This document shows positions 9,502 through 21,500 of a stretch of DNA of 43,178 nucleotides, piece by piece. Each line of letters starts with the position of its first letter. Within the stretch, counting starts at the first letter, position 1. Source of the stretch: Neisseriaceae bacterium (GTDB lineage Bacteria > Pseudomonadota > Gammaproteobacteria > Burkholderiales > Chromobacteriaceae); NCBI GenBank assembly GCA_027484385.1, contig JAIXTB010000140.1:1-43178 (forward strand). Direction: 5' to 3'. Position numbers and translations under genes: made by a program. The notes under the pieces are model-generated. The model ran no database searches. It had not been told where the DNA came from and saw nothing but the letters and a program-made list of their open reading frames with translations.

Positions 9502-10631
9502 TGGCTGCCATTTTGCCGCCAGCCATGCTGGGCATCCTCGGCGGTGGCCAGCTGGGCCGCATGTTTGTTACCGCCGCCAAGCGCATGGGCTACCGCGTGA
9601 CCGTGCTGGACCCGGACGCCAACGCCCCGGCAGCCGAGTTTGCCGATGTACACCTGTGTGCCGCGTTTGACGATGCCGACGCCCTGGCCACGCTGGCGCG
9701 TACCTGTGCCGCCGTGACCACCGAGTTTGAAAACGTTAACGCCGACGCCATGCGCCTCTTGGCCAAGACCACCCGTGTATCGCCATCCGGCGACTGCGTG
9801 GCCATTGCCCAGGATCGCATTGCCGAAAAGAGCTGGGTAGGCAAAGCCGGCCTGCCTACCGCGCCGTATCTGGCGATTGAAAGCGTGGAAGACATCCAGG
9901 TCGAGCTGTCGCCCTACTTGCCCGGCATTCTCAAGACCGCCCGCCTGGGCTACGACGGCAAAGGCCAGATGCGCGTAAAAACCGCCGACGAAGCCCGCGC
10001 TGCCTACGCCAACCTGGGCGGCCAGGCCTGCGTGCTGGAAAAAATGCTGGACCTGAAGCTGGAAGTCTCGGCCATTGTTACCCGCACCAGTGCGGCGCAA
10101 GTGGCGGTGTTCCCGGTATCGGAAAACATCCACAAGAACGGCATTCTGGACGAATCCATCGTGCCGGCGCGCATCGCGCCCGAGTTGGCCGCACGGGCAC
10201 AGCAGTACGCCGTGCAGCTGGCCGAAGCGCTGGACTACGTGGGCGTACTGGCGGTGGAGTTCTTCGTGCTGGGCGACGATAGCCTGGTGGTCAACGAAAT
10301 GGCGCCGCGCCCGCATAACTCCGGCCACTACACCATCGACGCCTGCGTCACCGACCAGTACCAGCAGCAAGTGCGCGCCATGTGCGGCCTGCTGCCGGGC
10401 AAGACAGACCTGCTGTCGCCGGTGGTCATGGTGAACCTGCTGGGCGATGTGTGGGGCGAGGACGGTAGCGAGCCGAACTGGGCGGTGCTGATGGAAGCGC
10501 CCAACGCCCACCTGCACAGCTACGGCAAAAAACACGCCCGGCCAGGCCGCAAGATGGCGCACTACTGTGTGCTGGCGGCCAACGTAGACGACGCGCTGGA
10601 ACAGGCGCGCGCGCTGAAAGACACCTTGTAA
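9501..10631 (+). CDS. purK: N5-carboxyaminoimidazole ribonucleotide synthase PurK
   Basis: ATP-grasp; LGILGGGQLGRMFVTAAKRMGYRVTVLDPD, VEFFVLGDDSLVVNEMAPRPHNSGHYTIDAC. Confidence 0.96.
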   Translation: MAAILPPAMLGILGGGQLGRMFVTAAKRMGYRVTVLDPDANAPAAEFADVHLCAAFDDADALATLARTCAAVTTEFENVNADAMRLLAKTTRVSPSGDCVAIAQDRIAEKSWVGKAGLPTAPYLAIESVEDIQVELSPYLPGILKTARLGYDGKGQMRVKTADEARAAYANLGGQACVLEKMLDLKLEVSAIVTRTSAAQVAVFPVSENIHKNGILDESIVPARIAPELAARAQQYAVQLAEALDYVGVLAVEFFVLGDDSLVVNEMAPRPHNSGHYTIDACVTDQYQQQVRAMCGLLPGKTDLLSPVVMVNLLGDVWGEDGSEPNWAVLMEAPNAHLHSYGKKHARPGRKMAHYCVLAANVDDALEQARALKDTL

Positions 10632-10640
10632 TGAAAACAG

Positions 10641-10667
10641 GCGACGCCCACAAGGCGTCGCTTTTTG
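10641..10667 (+). terminator. Hairpin plus T-tract between purK and purC
   Basis: GCGACGCCCACAAGGCGTCGCTTTTTG. Confidence 0.7.
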
Positions 10668-10685
10668 CTTTGTGAAGGAAGTTTC

Positions 10686-11552
10686 ATGACCCAACTGACC
10701 AGCCTGAAAAAAATCTACTCGGGTAAAGTACGCGACCTGTACGAGATCGACGATCAGCGCATGCTGATGGTGGCCAGCGATCGCCTGTCCGCTTTCGACG
10801 TGATCCTGGACGACCCTATCCCAGGCAAGGGCCAGATCCTCACTGCCATTTCCAATTTCTGGTTCGATACCCTGAAAGACGTGGTGCCCAACCACCTGAC
10901 CGGTGACCAGGTAGAAGACGTGGTCGCTGCTGCCGAGCTGCCGCTGGTCGCCGGCCGAGCCGTGGTGGCCAAACGCCTGAAGCCGGTGATGATCGAGGCC
11001 GTGGTACGCGGCTACCTGGCCGGCTCCGGCTGGAAGGAATACCAGAAGTCCGGCACGGTATGCGGCATTGCTCTGCCGGCCGGCCTGCAGGAATCCAGCA
11101 AGCTGCCCGAGCCTATCTTTACCCCGTCTACCAAGGCGGCAGTAGGCGACCACGACGAAAACATTACCTTTGCCCAGTGCGAAGCCATCGTGGGTGCCGA
11201 GCTGGCGGCCAAGGTGCGTGACACCGCCATCCTGCTGTACCAGACCGCTGCCGCTTTTGCTGCCACGCGTGGCATTATCATCTGCGACACCAAGTTCGAG
11301 TTTGGCCTGGATGCCGACGGCACCCTGGTGCTGATGGACGAAGCGCTGACGCCGGACTCCAGCCGTTTCTGGCCGGCCGACAGCTACGCTGAAGGCACCA
11401 CGCCGCCGTCGTTCGACAAGCAGTTCGTACGCGACTGGCTGGAGGCTTCCGGCTGGAACAAAGCACCGCCAGCCCCGGCCGTACCGCTGGACGTACGCGA
11501 AAAAACCGCGGCCAAATACCGCGAGGCGCTAGAGCGCCTGACCGCACAGTAA
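10686..11552 (+). CDS. purC: Phosphoribosylaminoimidazole-succinocarboxamide synthase PurC
   Basis: [56 protein letters not shown]. Confidence 0.96.
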   Translation: MTQLTSLKKIYSGKVRDLYEIDDQRMLMVASDRLSAFDVILDDPIPGKGQILTAISNFWFDTLKDVVPNHLTGDQVEDVVAAAELPLVAGRAVVAKRLKPVMIEAVVRGYLAGSGWKEYQKSGTVCGIALPAGLQESSKLPEPIFTPSTKAAVGDHDENITFAQCEAIVGAELAAKVRDTAILLYQTAAAFAATRGIIICDTKFEFGLDADGTLVLMDEALTPDSSRFWPADSYAEGTTPPSFDKQFVRDWLEASGWNKAPPAPAVPLDVREKTAAKYREALERLTAQ

Positions 11553-11580
11553 GCCCTGGCCCACGCCAGACGCTTGCCCG

Positions 11581-11602
11581 GCCCGCCTTGCGCGGGCTTT
11601 TT
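11581..11602 (+). terminator. Putative intrinsic terminator of purC
   Basis: GCCCGCCTTGCGCGGGCTTTTT. Confidence 0.75.
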
Positions 11603-11668
11603 CATGCCTGGTTGCCGCACTGGTGGCATACTTGCGTTTTTATCGAATTTGCCAAGGGAGTAGCTCAT

Positions 11669-12250
11669 ATGGCCCGTAGCCAGCCCGCGCTCAGCACCGC
11701 CCGTTTACAGCTTTTGCCGCCAGAAGCGGCCTGGGCCCGCGCCGTTCGCGACTACCAGCTGCGTAACCGCGAGCACCTGGCCCCGTGGGACCCGACCCAC
11801 GGCGATATGTACTTCACCGAGCTGTTCTGGGGCATGCGCCTGCGCGAACGCATCGAGGATTTCAAGCTGGGCCGCGGTGCCATGTTTCTGGTGATGCACG
11901 ACAAGCAGCCAGGGCAAGTGATCGGCACTATCGCCCTGAGCAATATTGTGCGCGGCGTGTTTCAGGCCTGCCACCTGGGCTACAACATCGACCATGCCTA
12001 TCAGGGGCAGGGCATGATGAGCGAGGCCGTCGAGGCGGTGGTGCAGTTTGCCTTCCGCGACCTGGGCCTGCACCGCGTACAGGCCAACTATCAGCCGGAA
12101 AACCAGCGCAGCGCGCGCCTGCTCGCCAAGCTGGGCTTTACCATTGAAGGCGAGGCCAAGGATTATCTGTTCCTGAACGGTGCCTGGCGCGACCATGTGC
12201 TGACCTCGCGCCGCAACCCGGATTTTGACAGCACGCCGCTGCGCGCCTGA
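11669..12250 (+). CDS. GNAT N-acetyltransferase, RimJ/RimL-like
   Basis: LGYNIDHAYQGQGMMSEAVEAVVQFAFRDLGLHRVQANYQPENQRSARLLAKLGFTIEGEAKDYLFLNGAWRDHVL. Confidence 0.88.
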   Translation: MARSQPALSTARLQLLPPEAAWARAVRDYQLRNREHLAPWDPTHGDMYFTELFWGMRLRERIEDFKLGRGAMFLVMHDKQPGQVIGTIALSNIVRGVFQACHLGYNIDHAYQGQGMMSEAVEAVVQFAFRDLGLHRVQANYQPENQRSARLLAKLGFTIEGEAKDYLFLNGAWRDHVLTSRRNPDFDSTPLRA

Positions 12251-12278
12251 GCGCGCGTACGGGCCGCCGTCCCGCAGG

Positions 12279-12288
12279 GTTGGCCGCA
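12279..12288 (+). repeat. Intergenic copy of dispersed decamer GTTGGCCGCA
   Basis: Exact match, read directly. Confidence 0.7.
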
Positions 12289-12358
12289 TGGCGGAAAAGG
12301 CCTATTCCTCATAGGGTTGGCGGATTTTTTGCATGCGTTATGATGTGGCCTCTTCATC

Positions 12359-13306
12359 ATGCAAGGTGTTCCGATGACCCTAGACCCTGTCGTGCTGTTT
12401 TTCGTGCTGGGCTTGCTGGCTGCGCTGGCCAAGTCCGATCTTAAACTCCCCCCCGCGCTCTACGAGACCCTGTCGGTGTTTCTGCTGATTGCTATCGGTT
12501 TGAAGGGGGGCGTGGCCTTGTCCAAGCTTTCTGGCAGCGCGGTACTGTGGCAGGTGGTAGCGGTGATCCTGCTGGGCGCGGCGCTCACGCTGCTGGCTTT
12601 TGCCGTGTTGCGCTGGCGTCTGGGCCGGGCGGATGCGGCGGCCACGGCGGCGCATTATGGCTCGGTGAGTGTGGTGACCTTTGCCGTAGCCAGTGCTTAC
12701 CTGTCACGTCAGGGCGTGGAGGCCGAGCCGCAGCTCACCGTGTTTCTGGCGGTTATGGAAATGCCGGCGCTGGTGGTTGGCGTGCTGCTGGCCCGCATGG
12801 GTGGCGACAAGCGCGTGAACTGGGGCCGCCTGGCGCACGAGGTGTTTCTGGGCAAGAGCATGGTGCTGCTGATGGGGGGCTTGCTGATAGGCTGGATCGC
12901 CGGCGCGGAGGGCATCAAAAGCCTGTCTCCGTTGTATATCGATATGTTCAAGCCGGTGTTGTCGCTGTTTTTGCTGGAAATGGGTTTACTCACCGCGGGC
13001 AAGCTGGCCGGCCTGCGTGCCCAGGGGCTGTTTGTCGTGGCCTTTTCCACGCTGATGCCGCTGCTGTTTGCCTGCCTTGGCCTGGCGGCAGCGGTGGGCA
13101 TGGGCTTGTCGGTAGGCGGTGCCATGCTGCTGGCCACCCTGTGTGCCTCGTCATCCTATATTGCCGCCCCCGCTGCCATGCGTATTGCCGTGCCGGAAGC
13201 CAACCCGGCCATATCGCTGGCAGCCAGCCTGGGGGTCACCTTCCCGTTTAACCTGTTGCTCGGTATACCGCTGTACCTGTGGTTGGCACAGCAGGTTTAC
13301 GCCTGA
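12359..13306 (+). CDS. SbtA-like sodium-dependent bicarbonate transport family permease
   Basis: Multi-TM protein; MTLDPVVLFFVLGLLAALAKSDLKLPPALYETLSVFLLIAIGLKGGVAL...ASSSYIAAPAAMRIAVPEANPAISLAASLGVTFPFN; start 12359 or 12374. Confidence 0.85.
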   Translation: MQGVPMTLDPVVLFFVLGLLAALAKSDLKLPPALYETLSVFLLIAIGLKGGVALSKLSGSAVLWQVVAVILLGAALTLLAFAVLRWRLGRADAAATAAHYGSVSVVTFAVASAYLSRQGVEAEPQLTVFLAVMEMPALVVGVLLARMGGDKRVNWGRLAHEVFLGKSMVLLMGGLLIGWIAGAEGIKSLSPLYIDMFKPVLSLFLLEMGLLTAGKLAGLRAQGLFVVAFSTLMPLLFACLGLAAAVGMGLSVGGAMLLATLCASSSYIAAPAAMRIAVPEANPAISLAASLGVTFPFNLLLGIPLYLWLAQQVYA

Positions 13307-13317
13307 AAGGAAGCTCG

Positions 13318-13620
13318 ATGCCATTTCATACTAAGAAGCTGCTGACGATTGTTACCGAGTCTGTGCTGGAGGCACGGCTGGTCAAAGATATCCAGCGCCT
13401 GGGCGCACATGGCTACACCGTGGTGGATGCACGCGGTGGCGGCGCGCATGGCGTGCAGGGCGGGGCGTGGAGTTTCGACCGCAATATCCGCATCGATGTG
13501 GTATGCGATGCGCAGGTGGCCGAGGCGATTGCACGCCGTTGTGAACAAAGCTATCTGCCGGATTACGGTTTGATCCTGTATGTTTCGGATGTAGGGGTGC
13601 TACGCGCAGACAAATTCTAG
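13318..13620 (+). CDS. PII-like signalling protein (SbtB-like)
   Basis: About 100 aa: KKLLTIVTESVLEARLVKDIQRLGAHGYTVVDARGGGAHGVQGGAWSFDRNIRIDVVCDAQVAEAIARRC; adjacent to the SbtA-like gene. Confidence 0.8.
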   Translation: MPFHTKKLLTIVTESVLEARLVKDIQRLGAHGYTVVDARGGGAHGVQGGAWSFDRNIRIDVVCDAQVAEAIARRCEQSYLPDYGLILYVSDVGVLRADKF

Positions 13621-13650
13621 TGCGAGCCTGCCAGACATCAGGGGGAAAAC

Positions 13651-14565
13651 ATGACGCAAACCTTTCGTTTGACCGCCAGTGATGGTGCCGATATTCATGG
13701 TTGCTATTGGCTACCCGCTGGTGAACCACGCGCGGTGGTGGTGATTAGCCATGGCATGAGCGAGTACGGCGGGCGCTATCAGGTGCTGGCACAAAAGCTG
13801 TCGCTGGCCGGCTACGCGGTGTATGCCCACGACCACCGCGGCCATGGTGAGCATGCGCCGGTTCCCGGCTGGTTTGCGGAGCAAGGTGGCTGGCAGAAGG
13901 TGGTAGATGATCTGCGCGAGGTGGTGGACTACGCCCGGCAGCAGCACGAGCGCCCGGTCGTGTTGTATGGCCACAGTATGGGCAGCTTTATTGCACGGGC
14001 GTTCATGCTGCGTTACGGCCAACGTTTGTCCGGGCTCGTACTGTCTGCCACGGGCTACCGCCAGCGCTACCTGTCGCGTGTGATGCGTGGTGTCGCCAGG
14101 CTGGCGGCCCGGTTGGGCGGGGCAAATAAGCCCAGTACCTTCATGACGGCGCTGGTGTTCGGCAGCTTCAATCTGGGGTTTTTACCCGCCCGTACCCGGC
14201 TGGATTGGCTAAGCCGCGACCCGGCGCAGGTGGATGCCTATATTGCCGACCCCTTATGTGGCCAACATCCCACCCCGCAGCTGTGGATCGATCTGTTTGG
14301 CGGCATTATCGAGCTGGAGCTGGGTGAGGCCGATGGCCGCGCGCTGCCCAAGGCCTGTCCGGTGTGGCTACAGGCCGGCAGCCGCGACTCGGTAAGCCTG
14401 GGCAAGTTTGGTCTGGGCCAGCTGGCCAGCCGCTACCGTGCAGCGGGCATGCGGGATGTGAGCGTTACCGTCTACCCGGGCGGGCGGCACGAAATGCACA
14501 ATGAAACCAACCGTGCCCAGCTGGAGGCAGATTTGCTGGCCTGGCTGAACCGCATTACCGCCTGA
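13651..14565 (+). CDS. Alpha/beta hydrolase (monoacylglycerol lipase/lysophospholipase-like)
   Basis: VVVISHGMSEYGGRYQVLAQKLSLAGYAVYAHDHRGHGEH, nucleophile elbow LYGHSMGSF, late His in GGRHEMHNE. Confidence 0.9.
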   Translation: MTQTFRLTASDGADIHGCYWLPAGEPRAVVVISHGMSEYGGRYQVLAQKLSLAGYAVYAHDHRGHGEHAPVPGWFAEQGGWQKVVDDLREVVDYARQQHERPVVLYGHSMGSFIARAFMLRYGQRLSGLVLSATGYRQRYLSRVMRGVARLAARLGGANKPSTFMTALVFGSFNLGFLPARTRLDWLSRDPAQVDAYIADPLCGQHPTPQLWIDLFGGIIELELGEADGRALPKACPVWLQAGSRDSVSLGKFGLGQLASRYRAAGMRDVSVTVYPGGRHEMHNETNRAQLEADLLAWLNRITA

Positions 14566-14576
14566 GCCGTGTTAGT

Positions 14577-14618
14577 CGTAAAAAAAGCACCGTCGTGTCA
14601 GACGGTGCTTTTTTTGTG
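14577..14618. terminator. Bidirectional intrinsic terminator between convergent genes
   Basis: AAAAAAAGCACCGTCGTGTCAGACGGTGCTTTTTTT. Confidence 0.88.
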
Positions 14619-14632
14619 CCGTGGTGGCCCGT

Positions 14633-15190
14633 TCAGCCTTTGGCCACGATTTGCTGCACGCTGCCATCCAGCGCCATCAGGTAGGTTTCTACCGCCAGCT
14701 GCGGGTATTTGGCCAGAATCTGCTTGCGTAGCGTCATCAGGGTTTCGGCATGGGTCTGCGTTTCTTTCTCCGGCATTTTGCCAAAGTCCTCGCCCAGTAC
14801 CACTTTGTAGGCGCCGCAGTCGCGGTGGTCCAGAATCATCACCTTGTGGATATGGTGCAGGCTGATCGCTACATCCAGGTGCTCCCAGAATGCCTGGTTC
14901 CAGGCGGGGAACTTGCTGGTGATCGCCCCCAGTGCCGCCCCGGCCAGTACGATATGGTCGTACTTGTTCTTCATGCCTTGCCCGGCCATGAAGGCTTCGG
15001 TTTCATCGACCAGCCGGTAGTCCATGCATGACAGCAGCAGCGCATCGGTGCCACCGGCAGCGTAGGCCGCTTGCGGCAGGAAGCTGCCCAGCAGGGCTGC
15101 GCCGCCGCCCAGGGCGGCAAGCTGTACAAACTGGCGACGGCCAGGGTTGGCCGCAGCATCCTGCTGTGCGTGGTTGGGGCACTGGCACAT
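14633..15190 (-). CDS. Predicted Tat-exported beta-carbonic-anhydrase-like protein
   Basis: Twin-arginine signal NPGRRQFVQLAALGGGAALLGSFLPQAAYA; CxDxR (SCMDYR) and HxxC (DHRDCGAY) beta-CA zinc/active-site motifs. Confidence 0.8.
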   Translation of the reverse strand: MCQCPNHAQQDAAANPGRRQFVQLAALGGGAALLGSFLPQAAYAAGGTDALLLSCMDYRLVDETEAFMAGQGMKNKYDHIVLAGAALGAITSKFPAWNQAFWEHLDVAISLHHIHKVMILDHRDCGAYKVVLGEDFGKMPEKETQTHAETLMTLRKQILAKYPQLAVETYLMALDGSVQQIVAKG

Positions 15191-15282
15191 GATTTTCTCC
15201 CTGAATTTATCAATAACCTGGCTACATTCTAGGTGATTTACGGTGCCATGTCGTATGTCTACGGTATGCCAGCCGTGCAGAA

Positions 15283-17419
<2,137 letters not shown>

Positions 17420-17485
17420 TTTACTGAACAAACGTTCGACAGCCCGTCGGACGCGGGTTCGGAAAAAAACATTTTATGAAGTGAT

Positions 17486-17522
17486 AAAGACTGCCAGCGT
17501 GCCTGGTGGTCTTTTTTTATTT
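17486..17522 (+). terminator. Putative intrinsic terminator of fadH
   Basis: AAAGACTGCCAGCGTGCCTGGTGGTCTTTTTTTATTT. Confidence 0.7.
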
Positions 17523-17683
17523 CATTGTTATATTCTTTTGGCATTTAAAAATGTCGAGTTGCGGCATTTTTGCCATAAAAGAAGCAATTACCGATAGAAT
17601 TTAGCCAAATCAAAAATTCATATTTATTGAAATGCTAGATTGCCAAGGCGTGTTGACGGTACATTGATAAGCATCAGCCGCTT

Positions 17684-17695
17684 GACTTTAAAGTC
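17684..17695. promoter_or_regulatory. 12-bp perfect palindrome in the AT-rich upstream region of the PhnD/GGDEF-EAL pair
   Basis: GACTTTAAAGTC. Confidence 0.4.
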
Positions 17696-17761
17696 TCGCC
17701 TGAGGTGTTTACTGTCTGCGCGACGAGTGAATCGCCAAAATAACGATAAAGGAATGCCAGG

Positions 17762-18586
17762 ATGGCCAAAAAATTCCTGCTGCTATGCCTGACTGCCTGC
17801 TGCCTGTCACCCTTGGCGCAGGCGGCGGATATGCTGGTGCTGGGTGTGGTGCCGTACTTGTCGGCACGCAAGCTGGCCGAACTGTACGAGCCCATGCGTA
17901 CCCAGCTGCAAGGTGCCTTGGGTGTGCCGGTGGTCATCGAGTCGGCACCGGACTACCAAAGCTATCTCGAACGTACTGCCCAGGGCCGCTACGACGTGAT
18001 TGCCACGTCTCCCTACTTCGGCCGCCTGGCGCAGCTGGAACAAGGCTACGAGCCGCTCGCCCGCCCGCAAACCAATCTTGAGCCCCTGCTGGTGACCCGC
18101 AAGGACGGCGTGAATTCGCTGGAAGCCCTGCGTGGCAAAGTGGTTTCCACCAGCGACAAGCTGGCCAACCTGACGTTGGCCGCACAGCGCTACCTGATCC
18201 AGAACGGCCTGACCCCGGGCAAGGACGTCACCATCCGCCCTGCCGGCAGCCATGCCAACTCGGTACAGGCGCTGCTGAACGGTGAATCTGCCGCCGCCAT
18301 CATTTCGGTTACCGCCTTGCGCCAGTTACACCCCGGCACCACGGTACGTGTGCGCATCATGAAACGCCTGCCGCAGACTACCCCATTGCTCTACCTGGCC
18401 AACAAGCGACTAGGCAGCAGCCGTATCGACAGCCTGCGTCGCCAGCTGTTCCAGTTTGCCAATCACACCGAGGAAGGCCAGGCGTTCAGTAAAGAGCTGG
18501 GGCATGGCGGTCTGAAAGAGATCTCTGCTGCTGACATGAAGGCGCTGGATCCGTATGTGCAGGATTTGAAGGCGATGCTGAAATAA
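17762..18586 (+). CDS. PhnD-like phosphate/phosphonate-type periplasmic binding protein
   Basis: Signal peptide MAKKFLLLCLTACCLSPLAQA; LVLGVVPYLSARKLAELYEPMRTQLQGALGVPVVIESAPDYQSYLERTAQGRYDVIATSPYFGRLAQ. Confidence 0.87.
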   Translation: MAKKFLLLCLTACCLSPLAQAADMLVLGVVPYLSARKLAELYEPMRTQLQGALGVPVVIESAPDYQSYLERTAQGRYDVIATSPYFGRLAQLEQGYEPLARPQTNLEPLLVTRKDGVNSLEALRGKVVSTSDKLANLTLAAQRYLIQNGLTPGKDVTIRPAGSHANSVQALLNGESAAAIISVTALRQLHPGTTVRVRIMKRLPQTTPLLYLANKRLGSSRIDSLRRQLFQFANHTEEGQAFSKELGHGGLKEISAADMKALDPYVQDLKAMLK

Positions 18587-21500
18587 TGGCCATTGACCTG
18601 CGGCCGCGTTCGCTGACCTGGATCATCATTCCGGCCTTGTTCGTGGTGCAGCTGCTGCTGTTCGGCATTATTGCCTGGCAGAGCGTGCACATGATGCGCG
18701 AAATGGCGGTGGAGCAAACGCGCGTGCGCCTGGGCAGCCTGCAGGTAGAGCTGCGCGCCGCACTGGTGGCACCCATGCTGGAGCGCGACTACAGCACACT
18801 GCAGGAAATTACCGACGAGCTGACCCGCTCCAGTGACCTGGCCTATCTGGTGGTGCGTGATAGTGCGGGCAAGATCATGGCCCGCAGTGGCATACAGATT
18901 CAGCGCTTTACGCCCGATAGCGATATTGCCGGCAGCAACGACCCCTTGTTCGATACCCGATTCCCGCTGACACAGGGCGAGGTACAACTGGGTTTGCGCG
19001 TGGCCGAGGCGCGGCAGATCTTTCTGAGCTTCATCCAGCGTACCGCGCCAATGGTGGTGGTGGCGGGTTTGCTGGCCACCATCTGGATGGTCTTGGTCAC
19101 GTTATGGATTGTGCGGCGGCTGAAGCGTTTGACCCAGGCAGCCGAATCGCTCGGCCATGGCACCTTGTCGGTGCGGGCGCCGGAAGACGGGGCAGATGAG
19201 GTGGGCCGTCTGGGCCTGGCCTTTAACCGTATGGCGGCTGCGGTACAGTCGGCAGATGAAAAGTGGGCCAAGAGCCAGCGTTTCACCGACATGCTGTTGC
19301 TGGCCATGCCCATGCCGGTGTTTTACAAGGATGCACAAGGGCGCTACATGGGCTGTAACGATGCCTTTGCGCGCGTTACCGGCCTGAGCCGGCGCGATAT
19401 TCGTGGCAAGGTGGCCGCCGAGCTATGGCCCGCCGAGTTGGCCGCACTGCACATGCGGCACGATGAGGCACTTAACGCTGGCCTGGGGCATCAAGAGTAT
19501 GCCGGCTTGCTGACCGACCAGCACGGCCTGCAGCGCCACGTGATTTTTTCCAAGGATGTGTTTTACGACGATCTGGGTCAGATCGCCGGCATTATCGGTG
19601 CCTGGAACGATATTTCCGATCTGCGCCGCGCCGAAGGCAGGTTGCAGCTGTTGGCCGGGGTGTTCAAGCACTCGCGTGAAGGCATTGTGATTGCCGATGC
19701 CAGCGGCAGGGTGGTGGATGTCAACCGTGCGCTATGCGAGATCAGCGGTTTCGAGCGCGACGAAGTCGTCGGGCAAATGCCCAGCCACTTTTATTCAGGC
19801 CGGCACGACGAGGCGTTCTATCAGGCCATCCGTACCACCCTGGGCCAGAAAGGCCATTGGCAGGGCGAAGTGTGGAACCGGCGCAAGGATGGCAGCCTCT
19901 ATCCGGTGCTGCTATCGATCTCCATCATTTACGACCAGCAGGGCCTCGTGCGCCATTACATTGCCGTGTTTGCAGATATCACGGTGATGAAAGAGCAGGA
20001 AGCCCGGCTGGACCGCATGGCGCACCACGATCCGCTTACCCAGCTACCGAACCGCGTGTTGCTGGGCGACCGCATGCGTGTCGCCATTGCCCAGGCCAGC
20101 CGCAGTGGCCAATGGCTGGCCATCTGTTTTATGGACCTGGACGGTTTCAAACGCGTCAACGACCGCTATGGCCACGATGTAGGCGACCAGCTACTGATCA
20201 AGATTGCCGACCGCTTGCAGCAGACCATGCACGGTGGCGATACCGTGGCACGGCTGGGTGGTGATGAATTTGCGCTGCTGTTATCCGGCCTGCCCGATAT
20301 CGAGGCCTGCCACCAGACGCTGCATCACATTCTGGACACCGTCGCGCAGCCCTGCGATATCGGTGATATCCAGATACAAGTATCAGCCAGTATCGGCGTC
20401 ACACTGTACCCGCAGGACGAGCAGGATGCCGATACCCTGCTGCGCCATGCCGACCAGGCCATGTACAAAGCCAAAGACCTGGGGCGCAACGGCTACCAGA
20501 TTTTTGACGCCGAGCACGACCGCCAGAGTCGCAGCCGCCTGCAAAGCCTGCACCGGCTGGAGCAAGCACTGGAGCAGGGCGAGCTGCAGCTGTACTACCA
20601 GCCCAAGGTCAATATGCGCGACGGGCAGATCGTGGGCATGGAAGCCCTGATGCGCTGGCACCACCCCCAGCGTGGCGTGCTGGCCCCCGGCGCCTTTTTG
20701 CCGGAGGTGGAAGATAGCCAGCTGGATATCCGCCTGGGCGAGTGGGTGATTGCTACAGCACTACAACAAATGGCGCAGTGGCGTGGTGAAGGGCGGGTGC
20801 TGTCGGTCAGTGTGAATATCTCCGCCCACCACCTGCAGCAGTCGGATTTTGCCGCCCGTCTGGCCGGCCTGCTGGATGCTCACCCGGATGTGCCACGCGG
20901 CATGCTGGAAATCGAGGTGCTGGAGAGTACGGCGCTATCTGATGTGGAGCACGTTGGCCGCCTGATGCAAACCTGCCAGGGGTTGGGGGTACGTTTCTCG
21001 CTAGATGATTTCGGTACCGGCTATTCGTCCCTGCTGTATCTGAAACGCCTGCCGGCTGACAAACTCAAGATTGACCAGTCGTTTATTCGTGGCATGCACG
21101 AAAGCAGCGACGACCTCGCTATCGTGCAGGGCATTATCGGGCTGTCTGAAGCCTTCAACCGTGAGCTGGTGGCCGAGGGGGTAGAAACCGTCGAGCACGG
21201 CAGCCTGCTATTGCACCTGGGCTGCGACGTGGCACAGGGCTACGGCGTAGCCAAACCCATGCCGGCTGGCGAGGTGGTGGCCTGGTGCCGTAGCTGGCAT
21301 AGCCCGCCGGAGTGGCTGGCGGCGCGCAAGCGCTGGTCGCAAGAAGACATCTTCCTGTTTGGCCTGGAGCTGAACCTGCGCAGCGCCTTGTCGCACCTGC
21401 TGTCCCTGGCCCAGGAACCGGGCGTGGCGGGGTGTTGGGACGACGATGTCAGCGAGCGCTTTTTGCGCTGGTACGGCACCGACGGCCAGATGCGCTACGG

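Noticed and set aside
8967-11153. 728-aa ORF antisense to purE-purK-purC
   Set aside because: It spans three well-supported genes on the opposite strand; codon-bias artefact.
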